Shown piece after piece: positions 40,101-46,470 of a stretch of 64,000 bases of DNA. Source of the stretch: Devosia ginsengisoli (GTDB lineage Bacteria; Pseudomonadota; Alphaproteobacteria; Rhizobiales; Devosiaceae); assembly GCF_024707105.1 (NCBI RefSeq), contig NZ_JANQAJ010000011.1:941488-1005487 (forward strand), in the 5' to 3' direction. The notes beneath the pieces are model-generated. The model saw only the letters and a list, made by a program, of their open reading frames with translations, was not told the origin of the DNA and did no database searches. A program made the translations under genes and the position numbers. Positions within the stretch are counted from its first letter, which is position 1; each line of letters opens with the position of its first letter.

Positions 40101-41134
40101 AGGTCATTGCCGAACCAGGTCACGACAAGCGCCACATGCTCGAGATTAGGGCACAGCGCGACCAGTTCGTCGATCGAGGCCGTCCAGTCGCTGACATTGG
40201 CGGCGAGATGCGTATTCTCGCCCACCGTCTGCCCCGGCCCGGCAATGCGCACGCGCGGCACCGGATCATAGCCGAATTCCGTCGCCCCAGGGATGATGGT
40301 CACCGCGCGAATATCGGGTTCCAGGTCCCCCACCACCCGGCACAATTCCACCGACAGTTGCGGAATGCGGTTGCCAAAGCGGTTGAGCGGCAATTGCTCG
40401 ACCACGAGATAGCACAGCCCCCGATAGGCTGGCGCCACGCCCTGCGTGGCCTCGATCAGCCCGTCGGGCAGTTGGTCTTCGGTGCCGCGATAAAAACGCA
40501 GCGTCAGCCCCGCCGTATCGAGCAGTTGCCCATCGGTCCAGATGCGCCCCAGCCGGTGCACCTCGCCCTCGCAGAAAGCCACGGCAAAGCTCGCACCGAC
40601 AACGTCTTCCTGTTGCTGCTCCTGCCCAAAGCCCTTGGCCCCGGCATTTTCCGGCGAGAGCAATTCCAGCTCGTCGCACCAGGCTGCCGCGAATTGCGGC
40701 CCGCGGAACCGGTCCGGGTCCGATGCCGACATCACCATGGCCTCGACCCCATTGGGCCAGATCAGCCGCTGCCCTCTCAGCGTCGGCCGCTCGAGTTCGG
40801 AGCACACATTCAATATGCCGCTCTCCCCGCGCACCATGATGGAAATGGCTTCGGCCATGGTTTCGCCCACCAAAGCGATCGGCCCGATTTCCTGCGCCGC
40901 CAGGCTCCGTACCCATTCAGCCCCGGCCCGTGTCTTGCCCGAGCCGCGACCGCCCAGCAGCAGCCAGGTGGTCCAGTCGCCCTTCGGCGGCCGCTGCTTG
41001 TCCAGCGCCCAGGAATTCCAGTCGAAATACACGGCCTCCGCGTCGTCTACGCGGTCGGCAAACTCTTGCGGGGTCAGCTTCGGCTGATCGACGAACAGGG
41101 GGCCATCCGGTTCAGCGATTGCGATATTGCTCAA
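37187..41134 (-). CDS. In-frame fusion: GTA large terminase N-terminal part joined to the GTA baseplate/tail hub protein (TIM-barrel, Rcc01698-like)
   Basis: 1315 codons without a stop. Residues 1-157 are the ATPase start of a large terminase: Walker A GGRGSGKT (61-68), LVGETMAEAISIMVRGE (88-104) and Walker B-like AAWCDEL (150-156). From about residue 165 the chain becomes a GTA late tail protein: FAVAFCEGEVHRLGRIWTDG (183-202), RGTEDQLPDGLIEA, then a TIM-barrel region (WFGNDLRCG, IIGSEMVGLTTVRG, YDWFYASD, PILFTELGCGAVDKGANQP) and a phage-tail_3-like C-terminus. The terminase nuclease, portal, protease, capsid and most tail genes are missing, so a deletion of perhaps 10 kb or more has joined gene 2 to gene 15. 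The junction lies at about 40610-40665. A packaging role is impossible for this chain alone. Confidence 0.85.
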   Translation of the reverse strand: MSNIAIAEPDGPLFVDQPKLTPQEFADRVDDAEAVYFDWNSWALDKQRPPKGDWTTWLLLGGRGSGKTRAGAEWVRSLAAQEIGPIALVGETMAEAISIMVRGESGILNVCSELERPTLRGQRLIWPNGVEAMVMSASDPDRFRGPQFAAAWCDELELLSPENAGAKGFGQEQQQEDVVGASFAVAFCEGEVHRLGRIWTDGQLLDTAGLTLRFYRGTEDQLPDGLIEATQGVAPAYRGLCYLVVEQLPLNRFGNRIPQLSVELCRVVGDLEPDIRAVTIIPGATEFGYDPVPRVRIAGPGQTVGENTHLAANVSDWTASIDELVALCPNLEHVALVVTWFGNDLRCGNCAIGPRVEAADRTVQGTSWSVAGLGRGDVPVVSSHDGGAAYGGTPSDASVRAAIADLKARGLRVTLYPMVMMDVPAGNGLPNPYGGTGQAAYPWRGRITCHPAPGRAGSPDKSAAAATQVATFAAAYRQMVLHYAGLAVAAGGVDTLIIGSEMVGLTTVRGAGNSFPFVSALVTLAADVRGVVGAGTKLTYAADWSEYSGYQPGGGEKFFHLDPLWASANIDAVGIDNYMPLADWRDGQGHADATLAASTHDLDYLMGNIAGGEGYDWFYASDADRRAQVRTPITDGAHGEPWVWRYKDIRNWWSQAHHNRPGGVRNGSPTAWVPGSKPILFTELGCGAVDKGANQPNIFGDPKSAESGRPYFSTGTPDPLIQRQVLRAHQAFWRNPANNPAGMVDVERIYHWTWDARPYPAFPALSDVWADGPNHRNGHWLTGRLGGMASDELARAVAADHGVALSAEPAAPLVGGLVLGHATTAREALEPLLDATGLSLRNGIDGLHLGLARRGGAMALDAEELAQSEGATLSRKRGDPAEAPGRLALTYLDRERDYLSGTVTALTDGTGPLVGEVMAMTLDGSGARLAAERMLDGRSAQRETLDFNLPPAALALEPGDLVEIDGLAEGPFEISEIRDGLMRRVTARTLPSGTAVATGIDRPLAGGTRPAVRSLPLVALAHLPPLPADPGRSRLVAAAYAQPWPGSVQLVDDATGALAVNLPRRGLLGTLETPLLPGPTGVWDRGNVIEVTLLAGHLASVEPLAALSGGNRFAIEGAGGWEVIGFAEAELVSAGRYRLSRLLRGLEGTEAGSATAGSRVMVLDSRAVTLPMEPRLLGEMRDFRVYAGASDIEGTSLTAETGLGPALPLAPVHLRALRDDAGDIGLTWMRRSRADGDGWGVADSPLEHAPERYRITILDGGTAVRVLETGMPSASYASAAQVADFGALPAAFDFTIEQLSPVLGAGHAAQGEFHG

Positions 41135-41540
41135 TGCGCTTGGCCAGTTTGTTGCGCAGGTCGGTCATGTCCTTCCTGGTCGGCGGCTCCACATTGCGTT
41201 GCGCCGCGCCCATCTCGATCAGCTTGTCGAGCGTCTTGACCTGTATGCTCAGCACATTGGCCTGCTTGTCGATCGGTTCGTCCACCGCCGCCTCCAGTCG
41301 CCTTATCTGTTTGTCGAGAACCTTGAGCATCCGCGCCACCAGGTCTTCATGGCGCACCACGCGTGCCCTTATGCTGGGCCACCCTTCGACCTCCCGCCGA
41401 TAGCGCAGTTGCGCCAGCGTGATGCCGTGGCGCTTGCAGATGACGGCGGGCAGGAAGTGGCGACCCTCATATTCCGCCCGGATGATATCCCAGCGGATCG
41501 GAGCCCCCGGCTCCGTCTCGTGACCCAATTTCGTGACCAT
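41112..41540 (-). CDS. GTA small terminase-like protein (gp1)
   Basis: 142 aa from ATG 41540. The N-terminal helix-turn-helix-like part reads YEGRHFLPAVICKRHGITLA and QLRYRREVEGW. The helical C-terminus is EAAVDEPIDKQANVLSIQVK and IEQYRNR. This fits the small terminase that opens GTA clusters. It overlaps the start of the fusion gene by 23 bases, as gp1/gp2 do in intact clusters. The frame is open to 41621 but the added leader has no similarity pattern. Confidence 0.7.
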   Translation of the reverse strand: MVTKLGHETEPGAPIRWDIIRAEYEGRHFLPAVICKRHGITLAQLRYRREVEGWPSIRARVVRHEDLVARMLKVLDKQIRRLEAAVDEPIDKQANVLSIQVKTLDKLIEMGAAQRNVEPPTRKDMTDLRNKLAKRIEQYRNR

Positions 41541-41642
41541 GCCTGAACTATAGCCGATCACCGTGACGCGGGGATAAGATGGATAAGAAAAAGCCCCGCT
41601 GCAGCGCAACGGGGCCTCCAATCTTCAGCATTCCGCCGAAAA

Positions 41643-42029
41643 TCAGATCCGTACGAAATCCACCTTCTGGCAGGCGATCAGCTTGCAGCCCTGCAGGCTC
41701 AGCCTGCTCTCGTTGACCAGCGTCACCGAGCCGGACACGGTATGGCCCTCGTATTTCACCGTGCCGCGCCACTTGTTCTCGGCGGTGGCCTGGGCGCCCT
41801 GCACCACATATTGATTCAGCAGCGCGAGGTTTTCCGGGGTCTGGGCATCCTTGCGCAGCCAGGTCAGCTTGGCGCAGAGTTCGGTGCCATCGCCGCAATA
41901 GCTCACAGCATAGCGCGACTCACCGGTCGTGGTCTGCCAGGTTCCGACCGGGGTCAGGTCCTGGGCGAAGGCGGGGGCCGCGGCACAAAGGGCCAGAACG
42001 GCGGCGGCAATGGTCTTTGCAACAGTCAT
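41643..42029 (-). CDS. DUF2147 family secreted protein
   Basis: 128 aa. It has a signal peptide (TIAAAVLALCAAAPAFAQ) followed by GTWQTTTGESRYAVSYCG, CAKLTWLRKDAQTPENL and a lipocalin-like beta pattern (KWRGTVKYEGHTVSGSVTLV). Its cysteines are paired. DUF2147 proteins are periplasmic and of unknown function. ATG 42029 has GAGGAGA upstream; the frame is open to 42113. Confidence 0.85.
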   Translation of the reverse strand: MTVAKTIAAAVLALCAAAPAFAQDLTPVGTWQTTTGESRYAVSYCGDGTELCAKLTWLRKDAQTPENLALLNQYVVQGAQATAENKWRGTVKYEGHTVSGSVTLVNESRLSLQGCKLIACQKVDFVRI

Positions 42030-42121
42030 GGTCGTCTCCTCGACGGCACGCCGAAGGCCAGCCCGCAAGGGCGCCACGGCGTGAATGAGTTTGGTTGACC
42101 GCGCAAATGCCATAACCGCAC

Positions 42122-42158
42122 TGAACCCATCGCGAACCTGATGTTCAGATTGGGTTCA
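42122..42158. other. 8-bp inverted repeat in the gap between the Hsp70-like and DUF2147 genes
   Basis: TGAACCCA (42122-42129) and TGGGTTCA (42151-42158) are perfect reverse complements 21 bp apart. It could be a terminator stem after the Hsp70-like gene or an operator for the DUF2147 gene. No T-run accompanies it. Confidence 0.35.
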
Positions 42159-42161
42159 TGC

Positions 42162-43418
42162 TCACCCGAACTTCCGCGCCGCATCCAGCGCCAGGCCCAG
42201 CCCCACGCTGCCCAGCACGTCCGTCCGCACCAGTTCCGCCGCCGGAAACAGCGCCCGCAGCCGCGCGGCGATCGCCGGCACCTGCGTCGATCCACCCGTC
42301 AAGATCAGGCTGTCGACCGCCTCGGCCGATACCCCTGCCCGGCGCAACGCCTCTTCAATTGTTGATTCAATGCGCTCCACCGAATTGTGCAGCGCAGTGG
42401 TCAAATCATTGATTTCAATCGTGGTCTCGATCCACCGGTCGCGCACCGGAAAGGCGAAATCCGTCGTCGCCGCGTCCGACAGCGCGATCTTGGCCGCTTC
42501 CACCGCGCCGACGAGCCGGTGTCCCAGCCGGTCCTCGATCAACTCGATCATCATCTCCACCCGCTCGGGCACCCGCGCCTCGCGCCGCGTCCCGCGCAGG
42601 TCACGCAGGGTCTGCGCCGTATAAAGCCGGTTGATGCGGTGCCAGGTGGAAAGATCATGATAAGGCGCCACCGGCAGGTGCCTCTTGCCATCAAGCGTCC
42701 GCGTGCCCAGCCCCAGTTCCGGCATCACCTTGCCCATGGACAATAGCCGGTCGAAATCCGTACCGCCGACATGCACGCCGGCGGTCGACAGAATATCGTC
42801 GCCCCGCTCCGCCGCCCGCGCCCGCTCCGGCGACACCCGCACCACCGAAAAGTCCGACGTGCCGCCGCCCAGGTCGACGATCAGCGCCAACTGTTCGCTG
42901 GTCACCTGCCGCTCGTAATCCAGCGCCGCCGCGATCGGCTCGAACTGGAAATCGACCTGCCGGAACCCTTGGGCGCGCACCGCACTTTCCAACTGCCCCT
43001 GCGCCGCCGCATCGGCCACCGGGTCGTCATCGACGAAATGCACCGGCCGCCCGCACACGACCGTATCGACCGGTCCGCCCAGCTCCGCCTCGGCCCGACG
43101 TTTCAGCTCGGCGATGAAAATGCCCAATATCTCGATGAAGCCATAGCTGCGCGCCTTGACCCGCGTCGTGTCCCCGATCAGGCTCGTGCCCAGCACGCTC
43201 TTGAGCGAGCGCATCAGCCTTCCTTCGGCACCGGTCACATATTCGGCCACCGCCTGCCGGCCGAAATACATCCGGTCATCCTCGAAGCCGAAGAAGATCA
43301 CGCTGGGAATGGTCTCGCGCCCGTCCTCCAGCTTGAGCAATTGCGGCACGCCGCCGCTGTCGCGCCGTGCAATGGTCGAATTGGACGTGCCGAAGTCGAG
43401 GCCGCAAACAAGGGTCAT
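42162..43418 (-). CDS. Hsp70-family protein, YegD-like
   Basis: 418 aa. It is an actin-fold ATPase of the DnaK superfamily without the C-terminal peptide-binding domain. Phosphate 1 is CGLDFGTSNSTIARRDSGG, phosphate 2 IVDLGGGTSDFSVVRV and the adenosine motif LILTGGSTQVPAIAARL. It resembles E. coli YegD; the cellular role is not established. Start chosen at ATG 43418 (MTLVCGLDFG); ATG 43427 is an alternative. A palindromic repeat and family 2 mosaic precede it. Confidence 0.88.
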   Translation of the reverse strand: MTLVCGLDFGTSNSTIARRDSGGVPQLLKLEDGRETIPSVIFFGFEDDRMYFGRQAVAEYVTGAEGRLMRSLKSVLGTSLIGDTTRVKARSYGFIEILGIFIAELKRRAEAELGGPVDTVVCGRPVHFVDDDPVADAAAQGQLESAVRAQGFRQVDFQFEPIAAALDYERQVTSEQLALIVDLGGGTSDFSVVRVSPERARAAERGDDILSTAGVHVGGTDFDRLLSMGKVMPELGLGTRTLDGKRHLPVAPYHDLSTWHRINRLYTAQTLRDLRGTRREARVPERVEMMIELIEDRLGHRLVGAVEAAKIALSDAATTDFAFPVRDRWIETTIEINDLTTALHNSVERIESTIEEALRRAGVSAEAVDSLILTGGSTQVPAIAARLRALFPAAELVRTDVLGSVGLGLALDAARKFG

Positions 43419-43464
43419 GGCTGCCATCCGAAAGGAAAGCGCCCGCCGGCGCAAAAAGCGCTTT

Positions 43465-43489
43465 CCGAAAAGTGGGCACCACTTTCCGG
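43465..43489. repeat. Short palindrome (Rhizobiales-type) upstream of the Hsp70-like gene
   Basis: CCGAAAAGTGG and CCACTTTCCGG form an imperfect stem with a 3-base loop. Palindromes of this kind (TTTTCGG...CCGAAAA with a GTGG core) are, from memory, common between genes in Rhizobiales. It lies about 50 bp before the start of the Hsp70-like gene. Confidence 0.55.
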
Positions 43490-43595
43490 TTCGGAAAACG
43501 CGACGGGCAAGATTTGGGACGGGCTTCTTAGTGGCTCACGCCACCGCTGGCAAGCCGGACCAGCAACAAGAGTGGAGCCATATCGGCTGGAGTGG

Positions 43596-43745
43596 AGCCG
43601 CCCCCTCGCCCCTTGCGGGAGAGGGGGCTTTTCCGCGGTCAGCGGAAAAGCGGGTGAGGGGTCTGCGTTACCCCATGCCTAGATGTAAAGGACAAAACCC
43701 CTCATCCGCCCTTCGGGCACCTTCTCCCGCAAGGGGAGAAGGAAG
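43596..43745. repeat. Palindromic intergenic repeat, family 2, copy 2
   Basis: CCCCCTCGCCCCTTGCGGGA followed by GAGGGGGCTTTTCCGCGGTC, then GCGGAAAAGCGGGTGAGGGG, then CCCCTCATCCGCCCTTCGGG and CACCTTCTCCCGCAAGGGGA. It is the mirror image of the mosaic at 20500-20660. Together with the short palindrome it fills the 340-bp gap between the Hsp70-like and GGDEF genes; no gene was recognised in that gap. Confidence 0.75.
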
Positions 43746-43758
43746 GACGGGGCCGGCC

Positions 43759-44418
43759 TCAAGCCGCCCGGCGCTTGCGCTCCTGCGCCGGCCGCAGATC
43801 CACGCCTTCGATACGGCCCATGCCGCGGCGGCGGGCCTTCTTCAGCGCCTCGGCGCCGGCCTCGAAGAATTTCTTGTCATAGCCGCCGCGTGGATTGGTC
43901 ACGGCCAGTCCCATACCCAGCGTCACGATGCCGGCATGGCTTTCCTTGTGCGGCATGGCCAGTTGCCGCACGGCTTCGGCAATCTTGCCGGCCGTTGCCC
44001 GCGCCATCAGCGCCGGCATGTCGGGCAGCACGATGACGAAACTGGCGCTGCCCAGTCGCAGGCAGCTATCGCCTTCGCGCGGCAGCACATCGGCAATGGC
44101 CCGCATCACGGTCAGCAGGCACTGGTCGGCCTGAACCTTGCCATAGGCGGTGAAATAGTCGGCAAAACGGTCGATCTCGATCACCAGCAGGCTCAGCGAC
44201 ACATGCCGCGCCGCCGCATGGTTCCAGCCCCGCACCAGCTCGCCTTCGATCCGCTCGCCCAGTTTGGGCTTCATGCCGATGGATCGCGCAATGGCCGCCT
44301 GCCCATAGGCCGGCACCCGCTCCTGCCGCACAGGTCGCAACAGCGCCAAAGCCGTCCGGACCCGGGTCCAGAACGGCTCGCTCTGATCTTTGATAATCGC
44401 GGTGTCGGTCATGGTCAT
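43759..44418 (-). CDS. Degenerate GGDEF-domain protein
   Basis: 219 aa from ATG 44418. One GGDEF-like domain (VSLSLLVIEIDRFADYFTAY, GKVQADQCLLTVMRAIADVL) with signature RLGSASFVIVLPDM instead of GGDEF, so cyclase activity is unlikely. A basic C-terminus (AEALKKARRRGMGRIEG) keeps the terminal GGDEF-fold helix. No transmembrane segment. It is probably a c-di-GMP or GTP-binding regulator, or inert. GGATGG precedes the start. Confidence 0.72.
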   Translation of the reverse strand: MTMTDTAIIKDQSEPFWTRVRTALALLRPVRQERVPAYGQAAIARSIGMKPKLGERIEGELVRGWNHAAARHVSLSLLVIEIDRFADYFTAYGKVQADQCLLTVMRAIADVLPREGDSCLRLGSASFVIVLPDMPALMARATAGKIAEAVRQLAMPHKESHAGIVTLGMGLAVTNPRGGYDKKFFEAGAEALKKARRRGMGRIEGVDLRPAQERKRRAA

Positions 44419-44512
44419 CGCCCATCCTAGGCTCGCGCTGCGCGGGATCAGGCCACAGGAATGGTTAATGACGTGTAAATACGTAGGAGAGACCTCCCAC
44501 CAGACCAAATTG

Positions 44513-44640
44513 ATGACAGGCTATACCCTGCTATTTGACATATATTGACAGGCTATAGCCTTACAAGTTATATTTTATGACAGGCCTTAACCTGCCAAAA
44601 TTTTCGTAATGTCAGGTCATGACCTGCAAAGGAGCATGCG
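44513..44640 (+). promoter_or_regulatory. Four palindromic operators at exact 32-bp period with promoter, upstream of mobile mystery A
   Basis: CAGG-N6-CCTG-type palindromes begin at 44517, 44549, 44581 and 44613: CAGGCTATACCCTG, CAGGCTATAGCCTT, CAGGCCTTAACCTG and CAGGTCATGACCTG. Each is preceded by TG(A/T), and spacing is exactly 32 bp, three helical turns, so all sites face the same side. A promoter TTGACA (44545-44550) N18 TATATT (44569-44574) overlaps site 2. Site 4 abuts the AAAGGAG ribosome binding site. The pattern suggests cooperative autorepression by the HTH protein. Confidence 0.75.
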
Positions 44641-45106
44641 ATGGCTTGGAATCGGAAACTGCTGCACGCCCGCGAAAAGCTGGACAACCGGCTCGCGCCA
44701 TTGCGACCGGCAGGCCAGTATCACCCCCCGGCAAAAAGGCTGGGTCAGGGCTATGCGGGATGTGTTGGGAATGTCCGCCGACCAACTCGGCAAGATAATG
44801 GGCGTTCGCCGGCAGTCCGTTGCCGATATGGAGCTTTCCGAAGCAAAGGGCAGTATAACGCTCGACACGTTACGTCGGGCCGCCACCGCCATGGATTGCA
44901 CCCTGGTCTATGCACTGGTCCCCAACACGTCGCTGGAAGCCCTGGTGCAACGGCGCGCCGAGGCCTTGGCCATGGCCGCCATATCCGGCGTTGCCCACAC
45001 TATGGCGCTGGAGGACCAGCAGGTCACCGGTCCCTTGGGACAGCAGGTCAGGGACTATATCGAAGATCACATCTCCGAACGCGATCTGTGGCGCGACAAT
45101 GACTGA
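44641..45106 (+). CDS. Mobile mystery protein A (HTH antitoxin-like), apparent one-base frameshift
   Basis: The start MAWNRKLLHAREKLDNRLAP (frame of 44641) fits the family, but after about 30 codons the sensible sequence continues in the next frame: RQKGWVRAMRDVLGMSADQL, MGVRRQSVADMELSEAKGSI, CTLVYALVP. Deleting one C from the run 44724-44729 joins them into about 154 aa with an Xre-type HTH. A separate ATG at 44609 opens the second frame but lies in operator 4. It overlaps the fic gene by eight bases and probably neutralises it. Confidence 0.7.
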
Positions 45107-45683
45107 CATCTTTGCCGGGCCGGAGGGATCGACACCTCTCCACCCTCGGGATCAGCGCGGCCTGCGCCAATCGTGGATCACTACCCGCCAAGAGCTCAAC
45201 GCGGCCGAGCAAGCCAATATCCTTGCCGGCCGCGCCTGGGCGCTGCGCAGCCGGGTCGCGCTGACGTCAGAAGACTACCTGCGCCGGCTGCACCGCCGCA
45301 TGTTCGACGATGTCTGGTCATGGGCCGGTCAGTTGCGGCAGGTCGAAACCAATATCGGCGCCCTGCCGCACGAGATTCCCATTCGGCTGCGCCAATTTCT
45401 CGATGACGTGGGTTACTGGCGCGCCAACCAGACCTGGCCGCCTGACGAGCTGGCCGCGCGATTCCATCATGGCCTCGTGCTGATCCATCCCTTCACCAAT
45501 GGCAACGGACGCCATACGCGACTCGCCGCCGACCTCATGTGTCGCCAGCTCGGCGTCGCACCCTTCACCTGGGGCCGCCACAGCCTCGACTCCGCCGGCG
45601 CAACCCGCCAAGCCTATCTGGCCGCCCTGCATGCGGCCGATAATCACGATTTTGCACCGCTTCTCGCCTTCGTGCGGTCCTAG
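45099..45683 (+). CDS. Mobile mystery protein B (Fic-family protein)
   Basis: 194 aa from ATG 45099. The Fic core HPFTNGNGR is at residues 130-138, with all catalytic and nucleotide-binding positions intact, so AMP-transfer or a related activity is possible. The N-terminus (PEGSTPLHPRDQRGL, ITTRQELNAAEQANI) and RRLHRRMFDDVWSWAGQLR match the 'mobile mystery protein B' family, which is paired with protein A. It likely acts as the toxin half. Its TAG stop is the first three bases of the palindromic element that follows. Confidence 0.85.
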   Translation: MTDIFAGPEGSTPLHPRDQRGLRQSWITTRQELNAAEQANILAGRAWALRSRVALTSEDYLRRLHRRMFDDVWSWAGQLRQVETNIGALPHEIPIRLRQFLDDVGYWRANQTWPPDELAARFHHGLVLIHPFTNGNGRHTRLAADLMCRQLGVAPFTWGRHSLDSAGATRQAYLAALHAADNHDFAPLLAFVRS

Positions 45684-45826
45684 CCTGTGTTGAGTCTCAC
45701 GTCAGGGCGAGCCAAAAACGGCGGGTTTCGAGAACCCGAGCGGAGCGTACGTTTGGTACGTGAGCACCGGAAGCGCAGAAAGCTGTCGTTTGCAGGCCGC
45801 CATCACGCGAAACTCAACACAGGCTA
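45681..45826. mobile_element. 146-bp palindromic MITE-like element
   Basis: TAGCCTGTGTTGAGT (45681-45695) is repeated as its exact reverse complement at 45812-45826. Imperfect pairing continues inward (CTCACGTCAGGGCG against GCCGCCATCACGCGAAACTC). Inside are two hairpins, CGGGTT-TCGAG-AACCCG (45722-45738) and CGTAC-GTTTG-GTACG (45746-45760). It has no coding capacity. No target duplication was seen. Alternatively it is a large bidirectional terminator between convergent genes. Confidence 0.6.
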
Positions 45827-46279
45827 AAGCCGCTCCGGCGGGTCCCATTCGGGCCAGTCTACGGCGTGGTTTTCCCATTCGCCGGGGGCGACGTCCTTTT
45901 CGGCGAAGGTGCGGCCCCGCGCCGAGACGCCGACATCCACCACCGTCTGCGGGTCGCCCGAGACCAGCGGGTGCCACCAGGCCAGACCCTTGCCTTCGGC
46001 AATGCGGCGATAGGCGCAGGTGGTGGGAATCCAGGGAATTTCCCGCACATTCTGCGGCGTCAGCTTGATGCAGTCGGGCACCTTCTTCTGCCGGTTGGGA
46101 TAGTCGGTACAGGTGCAGGTATCGCCGTCGAGCAACTGGCAGCGCACGTCCGAGGTGATCAGCAGGCCGATCTCCTCGTCCTCCAGCTTGATCAGGCAGC
46201 AGCGGCCGCAGCCGTCGCAGAGGGCTTCCCACTCCGCATCGGTCATTTCGTCCAGCGTTTTTTCTTCCCAGAAGGCCAT
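45824..46279 (-). CDS. YcgN-like cysteine-rich protein (UPF0260 / YkgJ superfamily)
   Basis: 151 aa. Cysteine clusters ALCDGCGRCCLIKLED (near 20-35), VRCQLLDGDTCTCTDYPNRQ and PDCIKLTP are the signature of the zinc or iron-sulfur chelating YcgN/YkgJ proteins. The C-terminus is tryptophan-rich. Function is uncertain. The TAG stop is the outer three bases of the palindromic element. Confidence 0.85.
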   Translation of the reverse strand: MAFWEEKTLDEMTDAEWEALCDGCGRCCLIKLEDEEIGLLITSDVRCQLLDGDTCTCTDYPNRQKKVPDCIKLTPQNVREIPWIPTTCAYRRIAEGKGLAWWHPLVSGDPQTVVDVGVSARGRTFAEKDVAPGEWENHAVDWPEWDPPERL

Positions 46280-46470
46280 TTTAACTCGCGGCTGGTAAAA
46301 GGCTGCTTGGAAACTTGCTCTGGCCGCCAGAGCAGATTTTCCGGGCAGCCGCTAAGCCTGTTGCCGGTTTGCCCTTGTCTGTGACGCAACGCAATCATAT
46401 TCCAGCGATTGCATTGCGTTGATCGCCGCTTGCGGACAACAGTCCGTGAAACCAGCTCCGGGGACATTTG

